Source: an uncultured Oscillospiraceae bacterium
GTDB taxonomy: Bacteria; Bacillota; Clostridia; Oscillospirales; Ruminococcaceae
Assembly: GCA_934462925.1 (NCBI GenBank)
Contig: CAKSIT010000018.1
Coordinates: forward strand, 1-48,925
Direction of reading: 5' to 3'
DNA: 48,925 bases
The notes beneath the pieces are model-generated. The model was given only the letters and a program-made list of their open reading frames with translations. It searched no databases and had not been told where the DNA came from. Below, piece by piece: positions 40,993 to 48,881 of this stretch (the first letter of the stretch is position 1; each line of letters starts with the position of its first letter). Made by a program: the position numbers and the translations under genes.

Positions 40993-42027
40993 TTAGTGGT
41001 TGGGACGTTTGGGCGGATTCTTTTTTACAGGAACGCCAATTCCTTTCTGCGCTCTTAGCTCATCGCGCTTTTTCACATACTCGCGCGACAGCTCGGGGTT
41101 GCGCCGAAACACGTCGTTTACCTCGCTTATCTTCGTCAAAAGAACCTTGCAGCTTGATTCGGATTGCTGCGCCCGTTCCCTAAGAGTAGGCGCTGCCTTG
41201 AACGCCCGCACCATATCCTCGCACGATTCGCTGTATTCCAGCAGCTTCGGACGGCAGCCCAAAGGCACGTCGTTACTCCATTTGCTGTAACCGCTGATAA
41301 GGTCGGTGCGGCTCTTAAGCGTTTCGTATGTTTCGTGAATACTGCCGCCGTACTTGGTGACAAGCTCGGGCTTTATGTATCTGCCCGTTTCAAGGAATCT
41401 GCTCATCAGACGTCCGAGCGCCTTATTTCGGTCAAGTTCGTTGTAATGAATGTAAACGGAATAGCCTTTCTTCTTAGCAGCGGCGGCAATATTTATTAAC
41501 TCTGTGCAATCCCCGCCGACACGGGGATATGCTATATTTTCTCCCTTGCCTATTGCCATTGCCAACTGCTGTTCGGATAGGGATTGACTTTCTTTGTGGA
41601 CAACAGCTGCGCCCCAGCCGTTGTTGTATTCGGGAAGTAGTTTTTTTGCTTCATCACTATCAATCACCCTTGATTGATAAAGCTCCGAAATCGGTTCGAC
41701 TAATGCCGAAGATTTTCCCGACGCAGGCAAACCTACAATTATATCTAACCGGCGGTCTTTCCGAATCTCTCCTGAAAAAGAAATAGCGCCGTCCTCTTTG
41801 GTAACGGCGCTGCCCATATTCTGAAGCTTGTTAAGCACACCTTGACGTATACCATCCCGATGTGGAAGAAGCGAAGTTGGAGTGCTGTCATTGATACAAG
41901 AGTTTGCTTCCTTTATTTCTTTCAACGCAGCTATTTCACTTGCTGGAACGCTTTCGCTTGCGGCAAGCCGTTTCAGAACCCTTTGCATTTCCGCTGAAAC
42001 TGGCTCTCCGGTAAGCTTATTTATCAC
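40993..42027 (-). CDS. Zeta toxin family kinase
   Basis: The 344-residue protein has a P-loop kinase core typical of zeta/PezT toxins, which phosphorylate UDP-N-acetylglucosamine and poison wall synthesis. Walker A is in DIIVGLPASGKSSALVEP near residues 97-105, followed by the substrate-side acidic block VIDSDEAKKLLPEY. Later come the basic helices SVYIHYNELDRNKALGRL and RFLETGRYIKPEL. An N-terminal extension of about 90 residues and a C-terminal Lys/Pro tail flank the core. It starts with GTG at 42027 after AAAGGGTG. A terminator separates it from the small gene upstream. Role: post-segregational maintenance. Confidence 0.85.
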   Translation of the reverse strand: MINKLTGEPVSAEMQRVLKRLAASESVPASEIAALKEIKEANSCINDSTPTSLLPHRDGIRQGVLNKLQNMGSAVTKEDGAISFSGEIRKDRRLDIIVGLPASGKSSALVEPISELYQSRVIDSDEAKKLLPEYNNGWGAAVVHKESQSLSEQQLAMAIGKGENIAYPRVGGDCTELINIAAAAKKKGYSVYIHYNELDRNKALGRLMSRFLETGRYIKPELVTKYGGSIHETYETLKSRTDLISGYSKWSNDVPLGCRPKLLEYSESCEDMVRAFKAAPTLRERAQQSESSCKVLLTKISEVNDVFRRNPELSREYVKKRDELRAQKGIGVPVKKNPPKRPNH

Positions 42028-42045
42028 TTAAATCACCCTTTACAC

Positions 42046-42078
42046 AAAAAAGCGGAGAACTGTTACATTCTCCGCTTT
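42046..42078 (-). terminator. Terminator between the small ORF and the zeta toxin gene
   Basis: On the minus strand AAAGCGGAGAA and TTCTCCGCTTT form an 11-bp stem followed by TTTTTTG. It should attenuate toxin expression relative to the upstream small gene. Confidence 0.9.
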
Positions 42079-42098
42079 GTTTATTTTGATTTAGGCTC

Positions 42099-42350
42099 TT
42101 AGATGTCGCTTTCGGAAAGAACGCCGTCTGCAATCATCATCTTTTCTTGATCCTCAAAGGGAGTGTCCCAAACCATATCCTTATGAGCAAATGCCCAGTC
42201 TACAACTTCGGTATACTTTGAACTGAAATTTTTGAAATACTTCCGATTTGATATCTCGTCCATGTATTTGAGAAACCAAGCAGAAGAAAATTCGCTCCAC
42301 TCGATATCCTCGACCCCTATCGCGCTGAAACCTGTTGTTGGTAAAGCCAT
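42099..42350 (-). CDS. 83-residue protein, putative antitoxin partner of the zeta toxin
   Basis: The product begins MALPTTGFSAIG and has an acidic, aromatic-rich body (EWSEFSSAWFLKYMDEI, WAFAHKDMVWDTPFEDQEKM). I recognise no family. The ATG at 42350 is chosen for GAAAGGAG upstream. It has its own promoter and directly precedes the zeta kinase gene. Size, acidity and position suggest an antitoxin, like epsilon for zeta, but there is no sequence proof. Confidence 0.55.
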   Translation of the reverse strand: MALPTTGFSAIGVEDIEWSEFSSAWFLKYMDEISNRKYFKNFSSKYTEVVDWAFAHKDMVWDTPFEDQEKMMIADGVLSESDI

Positions 42351-42392
42351 AACGATACTCCTTTCAAGCTTAAGTTCCATGCCTTTGCTTAT

Positions 42393-42421
42393 ATTGTAAC
42401 ATATCTGAAAGCATTTGTAAA
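42393..42421 (-). promoter_or_regulatory. Promoter of the putative antitoxin-zeta unit
   Basis: On the minus strand, TTTACA (42421-42416) and TACAAT (42398-42393) are 17 bp apart. An opposite-orientation copy of the motif TTTCTTTTCAG lies beside it at 42435-42445. Confidence 0.7.
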
Positions 42422-42456
42422 GCGTTGATTCAAATTTCTTTTCAGATATGATAATA

Positions 42457-43404
42457 TTAGTAAATATTAAGCAATTGTCGAGTTTCTTCTATGTCACTAT
42501 GCGCATAAACCTTATGTAACATTTCCAAGTTCGAGTGACCAAGTGTTTTTGCAACAGCAAATAAATTACAATCAGCATTTACCCACTCGCTTGTCCGACT
42601 GTGACGCAATCGATGTGAAGTATAAATCGGCATATCTATGCCCTTGCCCTTGTAAAATAACTGCATATCATTCATAAACACATCATAATGCCTCCGCTGC
42701 CATGTTCGTGGATTGATTACCCCGCCAGTCCCTGTAGATACCACAAAGTCACTTGCGGCTTTCTTTTTCTGTTTTAATAATATCGTCGAAAGCTCGGCGC
42801 TTATCGGAATATCTCTGATACTAGTCGAGGTCTTAGGCAAGCCAAGAATCACGGTGTTTATACCGTTTTCTTTAACAATTGCGGCAGCTTGCCGTATATA
42901 GATGACATTATGCTCAAAGTCAACATATTTCCACGGTAATCCCAAAAGCTCGCCCCTCCTTATACCGGTTTCTATCAAAACAAACACTTCATATCCGAAC
43001 CTATGCTGAACGGCGTATTCCTTTATCAATTTCATTTGCTCGATAGAGTAAATACGACCATCGGACTGCTCAATTGAAAGATTATAGTTTTTCTTTGGAA
43101 TTTTTAGCCTATCGCAGGGATTACGCTTGCATAAGCCATTCCAAACAGCTTCTTCAAAAAGCTGATTCAAACATGATTTGAACTTCTTTACAGTATCTGT
43201 ACTATACTTTCCAATCATAAGATTTAGAAAAATCTGAAGCTCTATAGGCTTTATCTCGTCAATAAACATACATCCAAACTCAGGAACGAGATGATTTTCA
43301 ACGCTATTGCGATAAGTTGCTTCAAATGTGTTTGACTTAACCATGCCAGATTTCATCCGCAGCCATTCCGCAGCCCACTCATTAAATCTTATTCGTTTTT
43401 CCAT
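42457..43404 (-). CDS. int: Tyrosine recombinase (ICE integrase)
   Basis: The 315-residue enzyme catalyses integration and excision at the tRNA-Pro site. An N-terminal SAM-like core-binding domain covers residues about 8-90. The catalytic residues are visible: Arg in TGIRRGELLGL, the box HRLRHSRTS, LGHSNLEML, and the nucleophilic Tyr in HKVYAHSDI near the C-terminus. AAAGGAGAAAAGGG precedes the ATG. It lies 91 bp from attR and is transcribed away from it, the usual layout. No excisionase gene is obvious; the 5733-6101 region or small ORFs could hold one. Confidence 0.95.
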   Translation of the reverse strand: MEKRIRFNEWAAEWLRMKSGMVKSNTFEATYRNSVENHLVPEFGCMFIDEIKPIELQIFLNLMIGKYSTDTVKKFKSCLNQLFEEAVWNGLCKRNPCDRLKIPKKNYNLSIEQSDGRIYSIEQMKLIKEYAVQHRFGYEVFVLIETGIRRGELLGLPWKYVDFEHNVIYIRQAAAIVKENGINTVILGLPKTSTSIRDIPISAELSTILLKQKKKAASDFVVSTGTGGVINPRTWQRRHYDVFMNDMQLFYKGKGIDMPIYTSHRLRHSRTSEWVNADCNLFAVAKTLGHSNLEMLHKVYAHSDIEETRQLLNIY

Positions 43405-43411
43405 CCCTTTT

Positions 43412-43453
43412 CTCCTTTAGGTTATAATAAACTTGGTTCATTGTCATTATAAC
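43412..43453 (-). promoter_or_regulatory. Integrase promoter with extended -10 and inverted repeat
   Basis: On the minus strand TGTTATAAT (TATAAT at 43451-43446) is an extended -10 box without a good -35. GTTATAAT near the integrase start and ATTATAAC at the -10 form an 8-bp inverted repeat about 17 bp apart, a possible operator or recombinase-binding site. Confidence 0.55.
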
Positions 43454-43495
43454 ACAAAAGATGTCGGAATAGTGCAAATAAATAGTTTTGATTTA

Positions 43496-43540
43496 TTGGG
43501 GTGGTAGAGGCCGCAGGTTCAAATCCTGTCACTCAGACCA
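43496..43540 (+). repeat. attR core (45-bp direct repeat)
   Basis: This is identical to 5631-5675, the tRNA 3' part. Here it is a fragment without the tRNA 5' half. It marks the right junction of the ICE. Confidence 0.95.
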
Positions 43541-43544
43541 AACG

Positions 43545-43576
43545 ACCGCTTCTCGAAAGAGGAGCGGTTCTTTGTT
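43545..43576 (+). terminator. Displaced tRNA-Pro terminator
   Basis: ACCGCTTCTC-GAAA-GAGGAGCGGT is a 10-bp stem with one T-G pair, then TCTTTGTTTTT. It starts 5 bp after attR, so it is the original terminator of tRNA-Pro, moved away by the ICE insertion. A further GC hairpin without T-tract lies at about 43605-43628; the rest of 43577-43782 shows nothing. Confidence 0.85.
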
Positions 43577-43782
43577 TTTATCGGCGGTATATGGCATTCG
43601 GGGGCGGCTTTGCGGGTGCAGAGCCGCCGCATGATTTATACTATATGTTTCACTTTTAGGATACCATGCGCAGCTTTCTCACAAGATAACCTGTAATCGT
43701 GGCGTATTGCAGGCTTGTGTCCGAAGTCCGCCAACAGCAATTCATTCCGCAAATATTTTTGCGCTAAAGCTGCAAGCTAAAT

Positions 43783-43808
43783 CCCGCTGCCGTTCATTCA
43801 GCAGCGGG
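43783..43808 (-). terminator. Hairpin at the end of the restriction-like operon
   Basis: CCCGCTGC (43783-43790) pairs with GCAGCGGG (43801-43808). It lies 7 bp beyond the stop of the helicase gene on its strand. The following tract, ATTTAGCTT, is weak. Confidence 0.65.
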
Positions 43809-43814
43809 AATATG

Positions 43815-46724
43815 TTATATAGTCAAAAATCCGGTATTAAACGCGTTAGGGAACGGGAACATCTTCTCGCCCATTTTGAATTGAACCCTGATATGCTTGC
43901 TGTCCAGCTTTACAACCGTACCCTCGCCGAACACTTTGTGCTTTACCGTGCTGCCGACAGCAACGCCCGAAAGGTCGATTTCAACAGGCTCAGGCGCGGG
44001 TTTTGCAGCCTGCACGGGCTTTGTTGGCTCGGGCTTGGAAAAGCCGTACTGCTCCGTGACAAGGGACGGCTTTGCCCCGACTGTAACAGGGATTTTCCCG
44101 GCGGGTTTCGGCGCGGCGGGCTTTGCTGGCTCTGTCGGAACGCCCGCGGCAGCTCCCGCCATGCTATTCTGCTGATTGTAGAACAGCCGCTCAAATTCCT
44201 CCTTGCGGATAGAGATATCCCAGCCGCCGACCTCGTCATCGTCGTGACGGTCGATTCCCGTATATGTAAGGCTTGCGTCCTCATACCGCTTGAACTGGAA
44301 TATCGCCTGATTCATCAGATTGGAATTGAACAGCCCCATAGTGCAGAGCAGCTCGAAATCCCTTACGTCAAGATTCGTGACTTTCTTAAACAGTCCGGGG
44401 GATATCTCGGTTATTACATCACGCAGCGACTTTTCGCGCTCGTCCGTAAGATACATGAAAATCGGCACGCGGGTAGCGAATTTGATGAGCTTCTCCTGTA
44501 TCTGCTTGCGCAGGGTTTTGGTTTTCTTTTCGTCCTCGGTCAGCTCCTGTTTCTGCTTTGGCGTGAGCTTTTCCTCGCCGTCTTTCTTTGCTTTTTTGAC
44601 TGCCTCGGATTTGTTGATTATCGTTTCTATTTGTGTATTCAGGCTGCGGAAGCCCTCAATGTTCATCAAAGCGTCAAGAGCGTCCTTGTTTTCCATAAGC
44701 CGTGCAAGGGTGTCGTTATCGACGTTGACAAGCAGCGCAGACTCCCAGCGGCGTGCAAGCAGCGTCGCCGACGTTCCCGCCATGGCGATATCCAGCACGT
44801 CCTGCGCGTTTATCGCTTTCATTGCAGAGCCGTCATACGCAAGAACCGGCAGGAAGCTGATGAAATCCGCAACTTTCTTTTCGGGGTCGCCCTCGTCTAT
44901 GTTCAGCCGGCATGAATAATCCGAAACCTGACGCAGCGCACGGTCAAGCGCAAAATCGAAAACATAGCACTCCCGCTTCATTATTTCGTCCTCGCCGTCC
45001 TCGTTCTTGACTACCCACGGCGACTGCACACGGAACGCCGACTGGAAGTATGTTTCGGGGCTTTTAAGATTACGCAGCATGAAAATACCAGTCCACGGCT
45101 TTACGGTAACGCCCGTGGTCAGCTTGCCGCAGGAGAGCGTTATCGTCTTGGTTTTAAGCGGGTCGCCCATGGAGTTTATAACAGGCTTCACGGCGTCAAG
45201 ACCGATTCTGGCTTTCGTTCCTGCGCAGACGTTTATTGTGTAATCGTGGTAAAATGTGTTCTGCTTTTGCTGAAGCAGATTGTACATTGCAAAGCAGCTA
45301 GACACATTCGGCAGAAACCACAGCGTATGCGACAGCACGTTCAGCAGTCGGGTATCCGAAAACGGCATGGGCGGGCGCTTGTCCTGCCCGAGTTTAAGCT
45401 CGTCCACCGCCGACGGCAGATGTGCGCCGCGGATAAGGTCAAGCCACTTCTGCACCTCGTTTTCGTATACGAACCGTGCGTCCTCGCCCTTGCCCTTTGC
45501 GGAAAAGAACACGTTAAGGTCGAACTCGTTGAACTCCCCCTGCATGGCTATCTGCCGTATCTCCTCGGGTATCTTGTAGGTCATGAGAACCATTCTCGGG
45601 AGCGCAAGATACGGGTTGCCCGCGCCTTTCCATTCGGCTTTTGCCCGCTGTTCGTCGGAATACGTCCAGTTGAATATCTGCTCCTCGATGAACTCGCCGC
45701 TGTTTATCGCACGGAACGGCGTTCCCGAAAGATAAAGATAATACCCCGTTGTTATGGGCAGGAATGTTTCGTTGCAGGCGTTTCCCGCTTCCTCCTGCTG
45801 ATACTTCTCAACGTCAAAATCCGCCTCGGATTCTTCGTCGGGATTGTCGAACAGCTTTCTCGCATTTTCGCGCCATGCGCCGAAGTGATACTCGTCAAAG
45901 ATAACGATATCCCAGTTATCGGTGTGGATAAACTCGTTCTTCGCCTTTATACCGCCGTTTTCATTTGTTCCAAGCAGGTCCTGAAACGAACCGAAAACAA
46001 CTATCGGCTTCGACTTGTCGGCGTTTCTGTACGCGCGGTCGATGTCGATTTTGTTGTTGTGCGCGTCCTTGTTGGAGATAAACTGCCAGCCGTCAAAATC
46101 AACATGGGTCTGCAAATCCTCGTGCCATGCGGATTCAACCGCGGGCTTGAATGTCAGCACAAGTATACGCTTGAAGCCCATCTTTTTGCACAGCTGATAT
46201 GCGGCAAAGGTCTTGCCAAAGCGCATTTTAGCATTCCAGAGGAACTTCGGGGAACGGTCGGGTTCGTCCTGCTTTGCGCTGTTGAAATAGTCTATCGTAC
46301 GCTGAACTGCATTGAACTGCTCGGGGCGCATTCCAAAGCTGTTTGTTCGCAGGGGCGCTGAAACCTCGCCCGTTTTCAGCTCGCGAATTGCGGCTTTTAC
46401 GTCGCTTACGGAGCAGTTGAACCACTCGTTGCGGTCGCTGCCTGCGTTAAGCTGACGGAAGCCGTTCCTGCGCAGAATTGCGTGGACTTCATGGTCTGTA
46501 AAGCATGAACCGTCCGCGCACATGGCGGATTCGACAAGCAGAACGGTATATTTTACGCCGCTCGTGTGAAGCTGTTCTTTTATTCGCGTAGCAGCGTCGC
46601 GCTCGGTGTAGCCTACTTTTATGTAGCCCTTGTGGGAATCCACGCCGTCAAGCTTATAGGCGTATATGGTGGGCGTTATCGGGGGGCGCTGTGGGAAAAA
46701 TTCAGTTTCAGCCATTGTCGTCAC
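43815..46724 (-). CDS. GIY-YIG nuclease / superfamily 2 helicase fusion (restriction-subunit-like)
   Basis: The 969-residue protein has an N-terminal T5orf172-type GIY-YIG domain (residues about 14-115): GYIKVGYTER, the basic RIKEQ, and a Glu in RNEWF. A DEAD-like helicase follows, with Walker A in NAKMRFGKTFAAYQL near residue 168 and DEYH in VIFDEYHFGAW near 276. The extreme C-terminus resembles the SH3/Tudor-like end of PcrA/UvrD (VGSTVKHKVFGEGTVVKLD). It is predicted to translocate on DNA and cut, like the Res subunit of type III systems but with a different nuclease at the other end. It overlaps the methylase gene by 17 bp. The start is GTG 46724 or ATG 46715. Confidence 0.85.
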   Translation of the reverse strand: MTTMAETEFFPQRPPITPTIYAYKLDGVDSHKGYIKVGYTERDAATRIKEQLHTSGVKYTVLLVESAMCADGSCFTDHEVHAILRRNGFRQLNAGSDRNEWFNCSVSDVKAAIRELKTGEVSAPLRTNSFGMRPEQFNAVQRTIDYFNSAKQDEPDRSPKFLWNAKMRFGKTFAAYQLCKKMGFKRILVLTFKPAVESAWHEDLQTHVDFDGWQFISNKDAHNNKIDIDRAYRNADKSKPIVVFGSFQDLLGTNENGGIKAKNEFIHTDNWDIVIFDEYHFGAWRENARKLFDNPDEESEADFDVEKYQQEEAGNACNETFLPITTGYYLYLSGTPFRAINSGEFIEEQIFNWTYSDEQRAKAEWKGAGNPYLALPRMVLMTYKIPEEIRQIAMQGEFNEFDLNVFFSAKGKGEDARFVYENEVQKWLDLIRGAHLPSAVDELKLGQDKRPPMPFSDTRLLNVLSHTLWFLPNVSSCFAMYNLLQQKQNTFYHDYTINVCAGTKARIGLDAVKPVINSMGDPLKTKTITLSCGKLTTGVTVKPWTGIFMLRNLKSPETYFQSAFRVQSPWVVKNEDGEDEIMKRECYVFDFALDRALRQVSDYSCRLNIDEGDPEKKVADFISFLPVLAYDGSAMKAINAQDVLDIAMAGTSATLLARRWESALLVNVDNDTLARLMENKDALDALMNIEGFRSLNTQIETIINKSEAVKKAKKDGEEKLTPKQKQELTEDEKKTKTLRKQIQEKLIKFATRVPIFMYLTDEREKSLRDVITEISPGLFKKVTNLDVRDFELLCTMGLFNSNLMNQAIFQFKRYEDASLTYTGIDRHDDDEVGGWDISIRKEEFERLFYNQQNSMAGAAAGVPTEPAKPAAPKPAGKIPVTVGAKPSLVTEQYGFSKPEPTKPVQAAKPAPEPVEIDLSGVAVGSTVKHKVFGEGTVVKLDSKHIRVQFKMGEKMFPFPNAFNTGFLTI

Positions 46725-48243
46725 CGCCTATCTCCATGGGCTTTATCATACTTTCGATAAAGTCGATTTCTTCTTGCGTAAGGTTGTATTTGGCATAGAG
46801 TTCTTCGTCTGTCCATGGTTTGGAGAAGTCTTGCATGGGGACGAAAGAATAAGTGCTTTTAGGGGCATGCTGAGATATTTTCTTTAAGAGAACCATAAAC
46901 CTAAAAAATTTTGTGGAAATATAACTCATCATATTAAAGCACTCATCTTTGCTTTTGCACGGACCTAAGACTAAGTAAGTTGCTGTGCATGCGCTATTTT
47001 TACCAGCATATATTGGTTTATTTATTACTTGATGTGGAAATCCATCACCCGCATTATATGCACTTGATATCAATACTTTTTCTTTGTCTATTAAGTCAAG
47101 ATTTTTACAAATAGCTATTCTATCTATATATGTTATTTTAGCACCTCTTTCATACAAAGAAATGCTGTTAGCATAATAATTGCTTTTACCTTTATAAGTG
47201 GTTGAAATGCCAAAAGGTTGTGTGAATGATACAACACTGTCGAATGTATCTTCCCTCAGAAGTCTCACTTTTCTTAATATACTTACAGCTTCATTGTATC
47301 TAATAAAAACATCTGTATTTGGTTCTTTAATTGGTCTTTTTGCGATAGAAAAAACTTCATTATTTTTATAAGTTGTTACTGTGCAGTCGCCACAATAAGC
47401 ATTATCCCATAAAAAATAACATACTCCTCCCTTGATTTCTACTCCAGGGAAGCAATCTGCAGCGTCCATATAATCTGTAAGGTGGCTTATTTTAGAGTCA
47501 TTAAGCATACTATCCCTAAATGCATCGAGACCCAAACCGCCTGAAAACCATCTTGACGGAATTATCATCGTAATATATCTGGGATTTAGTTTTTTCGCCT
47601 GTTGCACAAATCTATTGTATATAGGTATTGCTCCTGCTCCCAACCCGCCACCATTACTAAGCTGATACGGCGGATTTGAGATGATAACATCAAATTTCAT
47701 GTCGTATAGCTCCTTTGGTTCACAATGGATAAATTCGTATGCGTGAGTTTCGTTGTCCTCGCTGCGGTCGTACTGCGCCTGCGCAGCGCCGCACCACGAG
47801 CATTTTCCATCTTTCCAAAGGTGTTCTATACGCTTGAATCTGATGTTACCATCAGCGTGCGCGTCGTCAAACCGCGCAACGGAATATTTACTGTTGGGGT
47901 ATGCGCTGCAATACACGCTGCGCCTTGAAATGAGCGAAGTCAGCTCGGTTATGGCTATGCCAAAGAGCTGCTTTTTGAAAATATGGTCGAACCGCTGTTC
48001 GCGGTCGGGTATCTGCTTTTCAAGTCCTTTATCAAAGCGCTTTGCAGCTTCACGCAAAAAAACGCCCGATTTGCACGCAGGGTCAAGTATCCTCGTATCG
48101 GGATTGCTGAAAATTTCCTGCGGAAGCATATCAAGCATTGCGTTAGCTATTGACGGCGGGGTGAAAACCTCGTCGCTCGACAAGTTAGCTAAGCAGCTCA
48201 AAACATCGGGATTATAGACATTCTCGAATAATCCTTCGCTCAT
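46708..48243 (-). CDS. Eco57I-like N6-adenine DNA methyltransferase
   Basis: The 511-residue enzyme has the SAM-binding motif I ILDPACKSGVFL near residues 49-60 and catalytic NPPY near 188 (VIISNPPYQL), the order of gamma-class and Eco57I-like adenine methylases. A CxxC-containing insert (CSWCGAAQ) lies between. The C-terminal half (residues about 215-470) has no catalytic motif and is likely the target-recognition domain; its DNA is clearly AT-richer than the rest of the operon. The ATG at 48243 follows GGAGG and overlaps the upstream stop as ATGA. It probably protects host sites from the helicase-nuclease. Confidence 0.9.
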   Translation of the reverse strand: MSEGLFENVYNPDVLSCLANLSSDEVFTPPSIANAMLDMLPQEIFSNPDTRILDPACKSGVFLREAAKRFDKGLEKQIPDREQRFDHIFKKQLFGIAITELTSLISRRSVYCSAYPNSKYSVARFDDAHADGNIRFKRIEHLWKDGKCSWCGAAQAQYDRSEDNETHAYEFIHCEPKELYDMKFDVIISNPPYQLSNGGGLGAGAIPIYNRFVQQAKKLNPRYITMIIPSRWFSGGLGLDAFRDSMLNDSKISHLTDYMDAADCFPGVEIKGGVCYFLWDNAYCGDCTVTTYKNNEVFSIAKRPIKEPNTDVFIRYNEAVSILRKVRLLREDTFDSVVSFTQPFGISTTYKGKSNYYANSISLYERGAKITYIDRIAICKNLDLIDKEKVLISSAYNAGDGFPHQVINKPIYAGKNSACTATYLVLGPCKSKDECFNMMSYISTKFFRFMVLLKKISQHAPKSTYSFVPMQDFSKPWTDEELYAKYNLTQEEIDFIESMIKPMEIGGDDNG

Positions 48244-48881
48244 TCTCCTAACCTCCTGTAATCGCAAATTTCCTGTGTTAGAAAGATGCCGCCGTCAGGC
48301 GATTCTTCCAAAGAAAGCTGATTTTCAGAAGGTTCTCCCATAAGTTCGGAGAAATAATAATCCTTGCGCTGTATTTGCCCGCCCATGACGAAAGCCCACT
48401 CGGAAAAGACGATAGGCTCGGCTGTGTCCCGCGCGTTTTCGTCAACGCACATCATCGTCAGAGCGTTTCCGCAGACGATATTGCGGCTGAGAATAAAGCG
48501 AATAGAACGGCGCATATTATCGTTGCAGTCCTTTTTGCAGAGGGCCTTGTATTCTGCGTTCCAAAGCGCAAAGAGCCGCTCGCGGCACGCTTCAACGTTG
48601 TCCGCAAGGATATCTACGCCATAAAGGCTCGACACGGCGAGCAGGCTGTTCTTCTCGAAGTCCGTCACAGAACGCCGATACTTTTTGCGTACAACAGCCA
48701 GTTTTCGCGCGAGTATCTCGGCGAGGAAGTTCCCGTCCCCGCAGGCGGGTTCGAGAAAGCGGCTGTCAATGCGCTCGGTTTCGGGCTTCACGAGGTCGCA
48801 CATGGCTTTGACCTCGCGCTCGGCGGTGAATACTTCGCCGTGGTCGGCTACTCGCTGGCGGGATTTCACTTGCTGCGCCAT
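48240..48881 (-). CDS. Methyltransferase-fold protein lacking the NPPY motif
   Basis: The 213-residue protein shows the methylase opening HGEVFTAEREVKAMCDLV and motif I RFLEPACGDGNFLAEIL near residues 40-55. An acidic-rich segment SLYGVDILADNVEACRERL follows, as in Eco57I-like enzymes. It ends before any NPP[YFW] motif, so it binds SAM at most or acts as a regulatory or specificity partner. AAAAGAG precedes the ATG at 48881. It is the first visible gene of the operon; more genes may lie upstream, beyond the window. Confidence 0.75.
   Translation of the reverse strand: MAQQVKSRQRVADHGEVFTAEREVKAMCDLVKPETERIDSRFLEPACGDGNFLAEILARKLAVVRKKYRRSVTDFEKNSLLAVSSLYGVDILADNVEACRERLFALWNAEYKALCKKDCNDNMRRSIRFILSRNIVCGNALTMMCVDENARDTAEPIVFSEWAFVMGGQIQRKDYYFSELMGEPSENQLSLEESPDGGIFLTQEICDYRRLGE

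Larger units (their letters stand above)
5631..43540. mobile_element. Integrative and conjugative element in tRNA-Pro
   Basis: The element is bounded by a 45-bp exact repeat of the tRNA 3' end (5631-5675 and 43496-43540). It encodes a complete Gram-positive conjugation set: tyrosine integrase next to attR, MOBV relaxase, VirD4, VirB4, TrbL/VirB6-like, PrgI and pilin-like proteins, plus topoisomerase III, SSB, primase, giant helicase and ParAB. The gene families (CD1107, CD1108, DUF4315, DUF3801, large ArdC/SNF2 helicase) are those of Clostridial CTn elements related to Tn1549. All protein genes lie on the minus strand. No antibiotic resistance gene is inside; the visible cargo is two or three stabilisation modules, a surface protein and a phosphoesterase. 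Confidence 0.95.

Noticed and set aside
42457..43404. Phage origin of the element because of the integrase
   Set aside because: No capsid, terminase, tail or lysis genes are present, while a full conjugation set is.
43605..43628. GC-rich hairpin after attR as a second terminator
   Set aside because: The 10-bp stem is good but no T-tract follows on either strand.
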